A stretch of 59,956 bases of DNA from NCBI GenBank assembly GCA_036250225.1, contig JAPZLL010000078.1, positions 1-59,956 of the forward strand. Reading direction: 5' to 3'. How positions within the stretch are numbered: position 1 is the first letter of the stretch; each line of letters starts with the position of its first letter. Position numbers and translations under genes: made by a program. Of this stretch, positions 10,401 to 21,200 are shown one piece after another. Source of the DNA: Cercophora sp. LCS_1. Taxonomy: Eukaryota > Ascomycota > Sordariomycetes > Sordariales > Lasiosphaeriaceae. The notes under the pieces were generated by a model. It was not told where the DNA came from. It was given only the letters and a program-made list of their open reading frames with translations, and did not search any database.

Positions 10401-11882
10401 TAACCTTGCCGCCACATCACAAACAGCCCTCGCAATCTGGCAGGCCTTTTGACGACACTTCACTAAGTCTGGCTCCCAAGTCTGACACTGGTCCCGTAGA
10501 GTATTATCCTGGGTTGGAATGTTGCCGGTCAACTTGGCGAGCCTCGTTCGAAACTTGAAAACAGACTGCAAGTCAATGCCTTCAGAGTGGTCCTTGGGGG
10601 GGGTTTGACCGCGGATTCTTCGTTGATTCCATCCTCGGGAAGGCCACCAGTGAGTTGGAAAAAATAGGCATTGTGCGGACCGGGATTTCCACCCAAAGAA
10701 GTACCCCTGTTCAACCAGCGTTTTGTTGTCTTCTCCTCTTTGGTTGGCACTGGTGGTCACCTGGCCTCCGAGCAGGCAAGGCACCCGAGATTGAAGGCCA
10801 GCCAGTCGAGTTCGTAGCCAACGACACGTGTTGGGTTTCCCTCGTCATCTCGCAGTTCGTTCGCCTCGTGACCACGCCGCTTCATTCTGAGACCGCCTCG
10901 GATCAGACTCATGATGATGGTGATGATGAGCTGCGCAATCGAGACCCAAGCGTTCAGCCCCCGAAGGCCAATAAATTGCAAGATGAAGCCAACCCCCGTA
11001 GCGACGACGGCGACGACTGTGAATGTGTGCATGCTCGCGTGCTTGATCATACCCGTGGGGTTGTGCGTATCGTCCCTCTTATTCCTCCTATTCCTGTTTG
11101 TGCTTGAAATTGCGTAGTTTTCCACACGCCGATTGGCCGTTTCGAACATTGCGTATGGCCCAAAAAGCTGGTCTCCAATCTTTTGGTTGCCTGGCTGAAG
11201 CCAGACAAGTTTGTGCTTTTTGACAGGTTTCTTGCCAGGCTCGCCAGCGGCGGGTTTCTTGCTGGGCTCGCTAGTAGTGGGTTCCTTATTTAGCTCGCCA
11301 GTAGTGGGTTCCTTGTTAGGCTCGCCGGCAGCGGGTTTCTCCTTCACGAAAGCCTCGTTGGTTGTTCTGCCGATCAAAAGGGCACAGAGTCCCATTCCTT
11401 GCCCCATTGTCAGTTTTAGTGACACGACTTACAGACTTCTTCTTTTGCTCTTCCCACCATGTGGTTTCGTTGCTCTGCAGATACTTTCTATATACCCACA
11501 ACTTGTCCGCGTCTAGTTCGCCGTTTAGAGGATCATAAGCCAACTCGAGAATGAAAGGCCGTCCAAGAGCGCGAGTAATGCCACCCTCGGTGAACATCTC
11601 GCAAACATCGCGGCCAGTAGAAGTACAGAGCTCGACTTCGGCCATCGCAAATCCCTCCCGGGAGCGACCGATGAACGCGCGCATCCAGGCGCCTCCACAA
11701 ACCCGTATCACGGACACAATAGCCGTGATGATGCCGATCGGCGCCATGGCGAAGACAACGTAGTCGGAAACAGTCGTACACTCGCTGAGATATTGCACCG
11801 TCATGGCATCGCCAAACAGGGCGAGCAGTGGGCCAGGGTCCGTTGCCAGATTGTTGGAGAAATCCTGAATGTAGTCGTCCAT
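7456..11882 (-). CDS. Large membrane-anchored ankyrin-repeat protein
   Basis: A single long gene starting at ATG 11882. The N-terminus (MDDYIQDFSNNLATDPG) is followed by a membrane helix (about 11690-11760), a VELCTSTGRDVCEMF block and more hydrophobic segments (about 10900-11040). A poorly conserved middle follows, and then at least seven ankyrin units (about 7770-8720, e.g. NTPLILAAESGHTDAVRILL). This layout matches a large uncharacterised family common in Sordariomycetes. The parts lie in different frames. Introns probably explain 11410-11350 (donor GTAAGT) and 10690-10770. A G8 run (10596-10603) and a CT repeat near 9202-9215 look like frame errors. Function is unknown; ankyrins bind proteins, and the HET neighbours suggest a recognition role. 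Confidence 0.7.
11222..11345 (-). repeat. In-frame minisatellite in the ankyrin gene
   Basis: Four to five imperfect units of about 30 bp encode variants of KEPTTGELN/KKPAAGEPG. They form a Pro/Lys/Glu-rich linker between the N-terminal membrane part and the next conserved segment. Such tracts vary in copy number between strains. Confidence 0.75.
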
Positions 11883-12422
11883 GATGGCGGTTGCGCTGGT
11901 TGTCGTTCTCGAAGTTGGGGCCTAGGTATTCAGAGAAGAATGACAAGAAAGACGGATGGGACAGCTTGCAGAAGGTGGAAAGAAAAATTGCATTCTCACA
12001 AAAGAGGGGGGTAGGCTCTAGGTATTCAATTTCATGATGACAAGGCCAATCGAATGATGAGGATAAGAGCAATCGACAAAACGAGACGCAGATGCAGGCG
12101 CTGCATATTATCGATGGCCTCGTCCAGTACCGCAACGTATTGCGAATGCACCGCGTTTTCGAGCCAATAGGCCATGCAGCCAGCCACGCCAGGCTGCGAG
12201 CTGTCTGGGGTTTTAGTATCGATGCTATCAATGCAACACGCAAATGCGCCAGGCTCTCAACACGACAAGGCGTTCGAGTCGCCTGCTCTTGAATTCACAG
12301 ACAGCCCAATGAAAGTTGCCAGGGCAACTGTGGGTGGATCCACTCAAGTCAATGCCCCTATTTGGAAGGGATGCGATCTACGCGCATGGGCAAACTGATA
12401 ATGTGTGCCAATTCAAGATTGA
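11883..12422. other. Intergenic, 5' of the ankyrin gene
   Basis: This stretch holds the promoter side of the minus-strand ankyrin gene and the 3' flank of the minus-strand HET gene. No further gene or structured element is evident. Confidence 0.5.
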
Positions 12423-14506
12423 TCACACAATCTTGACACATCGCTTCTTCGCCCTCCTCGGCGGCTTCGCATGGCAAGCAACCAAACCAAGACGACAAAG
12501 GCCAGAAACGCCGTCATAACCCTCCCCACAACATCCCAGCACCAAGTAGAAATGCTTATCCACCACGCTCGGCAGAGAAGAAAAGGTTGGGTTCCCTACC
12601 CCCTTGAACCTTCCTCCCCCAAGGTACAGACATTGTACTTCAACTCCCGGCGGGAACTTCGGAGCAACATGAGGAGCCCCTCCTAGCAGAAGCTCCTCCC
12701 TCGTCGCTCGACGAGCCGTACACTTCTTCCCACCAGCCACCTCTACCGGAACCAACAGGGTATCAGGAGAGAACCCAAACAGCGAGTCCATCCTCTCTAC
12801 ATCCCCATCTACAGCAAGCGTATACTGACGAACAGAAAAAGGGTCAGCAGACGGCGAGTTCGACAACTCAGCAGAGAACACCAGACCCTCGACTACAAGA
12901 GCCGACCCTGGCGAAACATCTCCGAAGCGGTTCGCTCCCTTCAAAGCACATTGAATATCAACAAGCCTGACTGCAGACTTTGGGCTTTCATCACCGGTTG
13001 TCTCGCAGAAATCAAAATCCTGAAACACCGTGCCCTCTGCTGACGCCCAGGTCCAACTCGGCATTTCGGTCAATGGCTTCACCACAGGGGGTCCTGTGTT
13101 CCAACTCGACGTCCAGGTCAGATCCGAAGCGAGACAGCGCTCCCAGATTCCAGCTAGATATCTTCCCTGAATCAAGGGGTCGAAATGGGAGGCGATACCG
13201 CTGATAGCTGCCAAGCGGTCGCTGTCGTGCGTCAGTTTCCGCTTTGTGTACTCGGCTACGAGAGCCTTCCAGGAAGCTGAGGCGGACTTGTTCGCTGCGC
13301 GTTCACCGTCTGCGAGTCGGAAGGCGAGGCCGATGGGACATTTTAGTCTGCCGCCATTTTCGTAGACTTGTTGTGACCGGCATTCCCAGATGATCTCGGA
13401 CGGAGTAAAATGAACGATTCTTGTGGAAAGAACGTTCTCCTGAAAGGTCCAAGCTCTGCTAGCCAGTGGACAAAAGCCTGCTAGAAACATGCCGCCGTAT
13501 TCCGGGACTCGTCTTGCGACTATGGTTGAATTCGTGTCTTCGTCCGAACGGAACTGAAAGTTTTGAGCAAACTTCTCGTCGAGAGGCGACCGGGTTGTGA
13601 GAAAAGGGGCTCGGACGTCGGCGGCAGATGATGCCGCGATTGTCAAGACGGCTTCGCGGTAGTACTGTCCCATCTTTGGAGCTTCCGCTTCCCAGTCTTG
13701 TTTGTCGCCTTGGATAATGCACAGTGCATCTATCCACAGGTATCGAATTCCCAGCCAACGAGTGAGTGTGACAGCATCCTTGAGAAGTGGTGGTAGTGAG
13801 TCCCAGTCTATTGAGCTTCTCATTCTGTCGATGTTTTCCTTTTTTGTCTGTAGGTTGTGCTCGGGAGGCCCCCAGCAGTATGACAGCGCACAATAATCTC
13901 CTGATTCCCCGGGCGTGGTATCGCAAAGCTTAATGCATCCCAATGCAACATCGAGAAGTCGTGTTGGGAGTAGCTTCCCGGTGCCCTGACTGCAATTCTG
14001 GTGATCACATTCACTAAGACATTCGTCTAGACAACCCCGTATAAACTGAAGACTGGTACCGGAGCCGAGATGGCCAGAGGCACGAGCGGGACCACCAAGA
14101 CTTGGCCAAGCAGAAACGGCCACCCCTATGAGCCTATCAGCGGCGCCCTGACACAAGGGAGGAAAGACAAACCATGTGGTTTATGCAACAAGAACCAAAG
14201 CTGAAACTCATCGTAACCGGACCACTCAAACCACATTACCACCGGTCTTCCCTCCGAACAGTGCAAGACAACGCCGGTAACCTCACCGAGCCCTACCGAG
14301 TATTGCCAGTCGTAGACATCTTTGATGAGGGTGCAAAATGCACACCGTACGTCTTTGGGTTTTAGTTTTTTCAATGTTCGGATCGGAATGCGAACGTCAA
14401 GCGCTTGATCAGGCTGCGGTGAGAGATTTTTGCATCGGGAGCAGACTGCCTCGCTTGCTGTTGAATTCCCAATATGGAGACGGCCAAGGATTGCGGAGAT
14501 CGACAT
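12423..14506 (-). CDS. HET-domain protein (best preserved copy)
   Basis: Two overlapping pieces make one gene. The first part starts at ATG 14506 and carries the usual CSRC...CAFC cysteine pairs. The second reads continuously for over 550 codons to 12423. The HET core is complete: YCALSYCWG, LPPLLKDAVTLTRWLGIRYLWIDALCIIQ, YYREAVLTIAASSA, then RAWTFQE, HFTPSEIIWEC, RKLTHDSDRLAAISGIA and PSWTWASAEG. The two parts differ by one base in frame near 14150. An intron with donor GTTACG and acceptor GTCAG is possible; a single indel is the alternative. Known HET proteins act in heterokaryon incompatibility and cell death. Of the four HET genes here, this is the only one likely to be functional. Confidence 0.8.
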
Positions 14507-14963
14507 TGCGTCAAAGTTTTACCGCTCGAATCCTGCCGAGTTGATTGGCGCTTGGGAGGTCGGAGGCTGTCTGTGGAGAGTTCATGACAATTAGAATCCC
14601 ATGCCGCCCAAGAGCTTAGAGCAGCCCCCACGTGGCGTGACACTCCTCCCGCTCACACATCCTTGGCTCGATCGCTGAGCCGGGTACCGGCAACCGTTGC
14701 CAATTACTTCCATCCAGGCACGCGGCCATCCCCTCCTCTCTTCGGTGCTCTTTCAGTACAGACACATCGCAATATGTTACAGTTTTAGCGCCAAATCGGA
14801 TTGCGCAAACTTCGTGTGATGACCGCCGCGTGCCACATGCTGACATGTCTGTTGTTGGTTTGCGAAAGTGGCCCTGAGTGCATGAGACACCGCATTGGCG
14901 TGTTGATCAACTCAAGCCACAGCTTCAATCTAAATGCCAAGACAGAGCCTTCCCAGCCCAGAT

Positions 14964-15050
<87 letters not shown>

Positions 15051-15187
15051 AATATCATCAAGCCCTTCGTTCTCTCTGACGTCTGGTTTTCCCCTTGAAC
15101 TGACAGTGCGATGGATCTCCCCAGCTGGTCGAACCCAAACGGAAGACCCCGAAAACCCACCTCAGGGTACAAGAGTCCGCCGTCGAA
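14507..15187. other. Divergent intergenic region, HET / CorA-like
   Basis: The minus-strand HET gene and the plus-strand CorA-like gene start on opposite sides of this 680-bp region. It is a shared promoter region and contains the long CA microsatellite. No other gene is seen. Confidence 0.5.
14967..15046 (+). repeat. (CA)40 microsatellite
   Basis: Forty uninterrupted CA units. Open frames through it (poly-Thr-His or poly-Cys-Val) are artefacts. It lies about 140 bp upstream of the CorA-like gene, so length changes could affect its promoter. It should be a polymorphic strain marker. Confidence 0.97.
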
Positions 15188-16658
15188 ATGGCGAGCATCA
15201 TTCGGCCGTCCGACATCATTCGACTCAGACTGGACCGGTTTGGCGCTTGGACAAAGTCCCGGCTAGAAGATATCCCCCAAGACACGGAAGATCCGGGACC
15301 CGACATCGTGGCGATCCTGTACCTCTTGGAAGGAGTCGACCACCGGATCATCAAGTTTGCTTCTTGGGTGGGCATATGCCAGGACGAACCCAGCCGCTCT
15401 TCATTTCGGACCTTTTTGCAACGGCTCAAAGACGACAAGCGCTTGTCAACACTTGACAGGGCACTCGCCAGCAGCAGGGCATCCATGGCGCCTGTCCGCT
15501 CACACAATACTGGCCAACAGTGTCTGACAAGACTACACAGGCGTGTCAAACAGGGAGTGGAGGAGATGCGGATAAAGGAGAAGGCTCTGGCTGTGGCTGC
15601 ACAGAAATCGGCTTTCAAGGCTTCGGAATGGACTTGGGCCCGCCGAGGCGAGTTTGTCAAGCACGCCTTGCACCCAGTCCGTCGCCTCGCTCCGCTCTCC
15701 GAGTCGCCAGATGGTTCCACGCACGCCATCAGAGAGACTGTGTTCTTTTGGTGTGGACAGAGGAAATCTCACATGATAGGTAAGCATTGATTGATTGAGT
15801 TCATTGTTGGTCTTTTCCAGCGAGCCAGCTTGAGCTGATCTTCAAGCTATCAAGGCACAATTGTGTTCGACCCGCCCAGAACGATCCTCGCAAAAACGTG
15901 GAGTCTGGTCAGAGCAGATCATAGTCTCAAAAGCGTCCCTCCACTGCGCAGCACGTTTTTGAGCGAGTTTCACGCGCTACAGGTCGACGCTGATGCCCGT
16001 TTTCTCGACTGCCACCGCATCATCACCCTCTTCGCTATCGAAGAAGAGAGCAAGGTTCAAGACACGCTCGGCGAAGAACTCGACTCGATCAATTTGTCTC
16101 TGGTTCACGGAGGAGACATCACAACTCGGCGCTCAAGCAAGAGTCACTTGCACTTTGGCGGATGGAAGAACGTGTTGCTCCACCAGTCAAGAACATTGAA
16201 AATCCTGCACCGAGAGGCAAAACAGTTGGACAGCGCTTCAGAGTCGACAAAGTCGCGCGTATCAACGATCGAGTCTCTACCGGAAGAGAATCAAGTTCTG
16301 ACGCAGAGATTAGAGGGGACGTTCCAGACGCTTGTGTCAAACCTGCAGATTCTTGCGGGTGAAAAGGCCATCGAAGAGACTGTCACGGTATCGAGGCTCA
16401 CCAAACTTGCGTTTTTCCTCTTACCACTAACACTGGTAACTGGCATATTTGGGATGAAAGTCGCTGTACGTCTTCTCCCAAAAACCGCTCACATTTTGAG
16501 GACCTTTCTTTGACTGACGTTCCAAAAAAAAGGAACTAGAAGACCCACCACCCATACATCATTGGGTATATGTTTGTGCTATCGCCATGGCTGTGTCAAC
16601 GTGTTTGTTGCGGATAGATGCGATACGACACTGGACCAACTCAAAGGATTGGTGGTAG
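15188..16658 (+). CDS. CorA-like two-helix membrane protein
   Basis: Three exons (15188-15779, 15855-16465, 16533-16658) close to 442 aa. Acceptor 15854 is chosen because only it keeps the frame; the stronger-looking TTTTCCAG at 15820 leads to a stop. The N-terminal 400 residues are mostly helical and hydrophilic. Near the C-terminus a helix (LAFFLLPLTLVTGIFG) runs into GMKVAELEDPP, and a second helix (WVYVCAIAMAVSTCLL) follows, the layout of the CorA/ZntB superfamily. The channel signature GMN is GMK here, so Mg2+ transport is doubtful. Such CorA-like proteins are common in fungal genomes near HET and ankyrin genes; their role is unknown. Confidence 0.75.
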
Positions 16659-16943
16659 CGCGCAGGCGTGCGAGCGATGTGTTGATAGCGTTCCTTGGGG
16701 CGGCAAGCGTGATCGGAGGGATATTTCTACTTCCCCCCGATGTGGTCGCCGGCGAGCATACAGTTTTAGGTCTTATCGATGGATTGCTAGTTCTAGTTTG
16801 ATTTGGCTCCTTCCTTGTCATCCTTGATAGATTTTGATTGTAGATTTTGATTGATACTTGGATACCTAATTACACCAAACAAAAAAAAAAGGGCAGAATA
16901 ACAAAGAGCCAATATACTCCTTTCCCACTCCTCACTCACTCAC

Positions 16944-17501
16944 TCACTCCTCTTCCTCCTCTTCCTCCTCTTCAATCCCATCAAACTGCACATGCAACGC
17001 GCACAACAGCCAATCCGCCCCCGCCGTCTGCCTCCAACTGCTGCTCCCCGTCGCCCTGACCTCCCTGACCCCCTTCCTCCCTTGCTTGTACAACACAATC
17101 TTGTACACGCTCGCAAGCGCCATCAATCCGACCTCCACAACAAGCGGCTCACCGACAAATCGGAAGCCCGTATACTTGCGCGTCGCCTCGAGCGCGTCCT
17201 CGATGCTCGGCTCGCTGTCCTTGTGCATCGGCTGCGACGTGCCCGTGAACAGCGGGTTGATCATGACGCAGTCCTCGGACATGTACTCCTTTGCGGCCTC
17301 GGGCGAGTCGGTCAGGGCGCGCCACAGGAGGACTTCGTTCTCGCGCGCGGCGGCGTGGTTGCGTTTGGAGATGGTATCGAGGCGTTGGCCGCCGACGAGA
17401 CGGTTGTTGGATGTACCGGGCGGGGCCATGCGGTTGTTGGAGGTTCCCGGTGGTGCGGGGGATTGGGAAGGGGTGGTGGTGAGACCGAGGGCTGTGGGCA
17501 T
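16944..17501 (-). CDS. Small NTF2/SnoaL-like conserved protein
   Basis: An uninterrupted 185-codon frame starting at ATG 17501. The core (ENEVLLWRALTDSPEAAKEY, then MSEDCVMINPLF, YTGFRFVGEPLVVEVG, VYKIVLYKQG, TGSSSWRQTAGADW and a final beta strand) has the length and strand pattern of the DUF4440/SnoaL NTF2-like fold. It starts with a duplicated APPGTSNNR unit and ends in a run of glutamates encoded by a TCC/TTC-type repeat, so the C-terminus probably varies in length. Members include small-molecule isomerases and binding proteins. No catalytic residues can be assigned, so the function is open. Confidence 0.75.
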   Translation of the reverse strand: MPTALGLTTTPSQSPAPPGTSNNRMAPPGTSNNRLVGGQRLDTISKRNHAAARENEVLLWRALTDSPEAAKEYMSEDCVMINPLFTGTSQPMHKDSEPSIEDALEATRKYTGFRFVGEPLVVEVGLMALASVYKIVLYKQGRKGVREVRATGSSSWRQTAGADWLLCALHVQFDGIEEEEEEEEE

Positions 17502-18224
17502 TTTGGATGTTTGTTGTTGTTATTGTTGTGGTGGTGATGATGATGATGATGATGAAGTTGTAGTGTAAGTTGGCGTTGAAATGCTGATCACGACGACTGA
17601 TGAACGCTGCAAATTGATGAACAGGAACATCAGAAACGGATGCGACGTGGAGCACCAGTAGTATTTATCAATAGACCATATTCCAACTTGAAATACCCCC
17701 AAAAGCAGGAAATCCGGACATGTTGGGGCAAGGTCATGCCTGACGTCACAGCCTTGGTCATGCAGGTGGGAAATCCTGGCCCCTCCACACCCAAGGCCCG
17801 TTTCTTGGCGATCGACTTCACCCGTGTAACCACATGCCGCTAGCAACCAATGAGCTTCACACCATCGCACTTTCGATGGATTTCCGGGGTCCAGGTCATG
17901 TCGACGCAAAGTAGTCCACCACGCTAAACTAGGCCATGCACTTGCACATGCAGTCAAAACACTTGCGTTCTAACGCGGCGGATCCCTAGCAAGTCCGGGA
18001 TGGCCTTTGATCATACTGCAAATATTCTACACATAATGGCGGCGAGGTGCCGTGGTCGAAGAGTAATCCGCCTGCCAGGCTTGGTCAGGCCCAACCGTCC
18101 CAAATACCCGTCCACCTGTTCCGCACGCCCATAACGCCGCCGTCCGTCAAAACATCATGTCATTCCACCAAAACCCATCGGTGCCGTGCCATGCAGTACA
18201 TCATTATTTTAACTACCAAAACGC
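17502..18224. other. Intergenic, 5' of the NTF2-like gene
   Basis: This region contains GAT/TGTTGT simple repeats just upstream of the NTF2-like start and no gene. Its right end is the 3' flank of the demethylase gene. Confidence 0.5.
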
Positions 18225-21200
18225 CTAAGACGAGTTGCCCATCTGCGCTGCCCTCTTGAGATTCATCATCATCCTTTCCACTATCCCCGTTTGGTCTTGG
18301 GCCGGGGGAGCGTAAGACGCCGCTGGCTCATGCATGGGTGCAGGACCCGGCGTATACCCATGCGGCACTCCTCCTTCTTGCATGCCGGGGTAGCCCATTC
18401 CGTCCTGGTACCACGTGTCTTGTGGGGCGACGGATGCCGGGAGCGTCGAAGGTGTTGCTTCTGGCGCGGCCTGTTGCCGTTGAGGCTCATACTGCGGTGC
18501 CCACTGGAATTGTTGTGACGCTTGGTAATACTCAGGCGCCGCATACTGCGGTGCAGCTTGTGTGTTGTGGTGTGAAGGAGTATAGTTTGCCGTGGGATAT
18601 GTTGGGGTGTTGGCAGGATTGGGGGGATTAGGAGGGTATCCTGCTGGAGCAGGAGGTGGGAATTCCGATTTAATAACTGGACCTGCACTGGCATGTTCGG
18701 GGCGTGACTGCTGGAAAGGTTGTTGTGGGGAGGCTTGTTGTTGCGGAGGCTGGCTCAGTGGTGATGGTTTCTGTGGGCCGGACGAAGAGGCCGCCATGGC
18801 TTGCTTCACATAGGGTGGCAGCGGGATTGGGCTGTGGCTCTGCTTGGTAAAGGCCGGCGCCTTTGAGGCCCCCGGCTGTTGGCTGGATGACCGTGCTGGA
18901 CCGCCGCCCGAAGTTGGCGCTGGTGACTGCCGGGGCCACCCACCGTCGCTGAGCTGCCCAGGTGTCCCGGAGCGGGAGCCTCCATGTTGTGGTCGCATTG
19001 CAGGATACAAAGAAGCCGACGCCGAGTCCCTAGACTCGATGGAACATGCCCGGGATGTCGTCGGGCCGGGCGTCGAGCTGTGGAATGGCAATACAGTCGA
19101 CGGAGACAGCCCTCGCCCATCAAATGGGAACAAAAAGTTTGAAGAATGAGGAGAGCTCGGCTCCGGTCGTGGTAGTATCCTGCTAAAGGGAGAACCGTAG
19201 CCAGGGTCCGGCGATCCACCAATGCCCAGACCCGGTGAAGGCGAGGGTCGTGGTTGCAAGGGCTGAAGGAGAGAGGGCGGAATGGGCTTGATCGCAGGCT
19301 TCTTGCCTTTGAGGGCGGCCTGGGCCTTGGCCATAAAGCTTCGGAACCGAGGGTCTTCTTGACCTTCATAGCCATTGGTGAAGCCCCCTCGCCGCCCGTA
19401 CGGCGTGCGATACGCTGATTGACTACTACTAACTGTTAGCATGGCCCATAAGATCAGACATCAACACCTCCTACCCGTTGTGGAAAGCCTGGAAGAACTT
19501 GTATTTCTCAAGTCCGCTCGCAAGCGGCTGTGCCCCTGCGACGCCGGTTTGCGTGTGTCCAGAAACCGGAGTCTTGAGAACCGACAACCCAGAAGCAGCA
19601 GCCGCATCCGTCGGTGAATCCGCGGACCAGACTCTTGATGGAGGCTGGGAGTGGTGCCCTGATGTCATGTGAGCTGGGGGCCAGGTCAAGCCAGGAAGAC
19701 TTGGGAATCCATTACTACCTCCGACAGGGGCGAAACGATCCGAGTAAAAATACGGTGCCGTCGGCTTCTTGCTCTGAGGTTCCTGGCCAGGTGTGCGGTT
19801 CTGCTCGAACGAAGTGCCGTGCTGGCCCAATCCCAGCCCTTGTCGGTGTTGCGGTTGTGGCTGCTGCCGTTGCTGCTGGTGATGAGGCGGTTGCTGGGGA
19901 GGAACCTGTGGTCTGGGCCGTGGCTGTAGCGGAGTTTGTTGCTGTAGCGGATGTGGCTGCTGCAGCGGCGGCAATGGTTGTGACTGGTGGTAGGACGGAG
20001 TCTGCGCAGCAAACGGACGAGGCTGCATCGGAGGTTGTGGACGAGACTGCATCTGAGGCAGCATGGGGTCCGAGGAAGCCGGCAACATCCTGGGCGCAAA
20101 TTGTTGGGTTGCAAACTGGGGATAGGCCGATTCCAAAGATGTCCGTGGCTTGTACATGTACGGCTTGTTCTGCATCGCTGCCACGGTTGGTGGGAGCGGG
20201 ACAGGAGTAATCTTTTGATACGTCCCCAGCGCCGGGTGTGTAGCCGAATATGACCGTTTAGGTTGTGGTGGCGCCATTGGAACAAGCTTGGGCGGCTTGG
20301 GTATCGTGTCCAGAAAGTTACTCTTAAGGTTGTGTTGTTGCTTCCCAACATCCTCGGTATATTGCGCCTTAGTGTCCGTGGAGCCCAAGCCGATGTAATG
20401 CCAGACCTGGTTGTCCTTGGACAGGTCGAGCTTGACTTGCTCCTTGTTGTTGACGGCATCCCCGGCATTGAACTCGGCCCAAAAAAATCCAGGACCGAAT
20501 TCGTCGTCTTTCCTCGGCACGTCGTCCACAGGCCTCTTGGCGTTGAGCTCTCTCTGGGCCTTCCTCGATGTTGGCATTGGAATCGCGTTCGCCGACGCCT
20601 TGGGTAGCCGGAAGTCCGCTGGGTCGGGCAGGAGCAGCCATTTCCACTCGACTTCGATCTGGTCCCTGCAAAAAGTTAGCTCGTGCCATTTCCGCGAAGC
20701 TTCGAGACCGTACCCGCCGGGAATGGCCTGGATAAGCAATGTCTCCTCCTCGGGGCGGTTTTCCAAGACAACTCCAGCAAATATATCGCCACGGAAGTAC
20801 TGTAGCTGACAAATATCGTGCTTCTTAAGCGCTGCGGCGGCTTCCCGGATCCGAGAGTCGTTCTCCAGGGTTTCTCCGTCGAGCTTCCTGTCACGCTTCG
20901 TGCGATGGAAGCGGCAGCTAAACTCAAACGCTTGCTCCTTATACTCCGTCCCGTCCTCACCAATAACGGGGACCTCGGCGTCTTCCACAAAGACTCCAGC
21001 TGCAGCCGCACATGTCGCGTGGTAGGCTCGTGGGCATTTCTTTTGCGAGCATTGGAAGCACGCGCCCTTCTTGGAATGACAGTACAGGCACTTGAGATCC
21101 AGGCGAGCCTTGTCGATGCCTCCTACATTGGCGATGATCTCCTGGTCGTCCACCGTCTCGATATATGTTTCCGGTAGGTAGAGAGCACACATCCGGTGAG

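Noticed and set aside
14878..15456. Open frames with poly-Thr-His or poly-Cys-Val
   Set aside because: Products of the CA microsatellite; no family outside the repeat except the real CorA-like gene in another frame.
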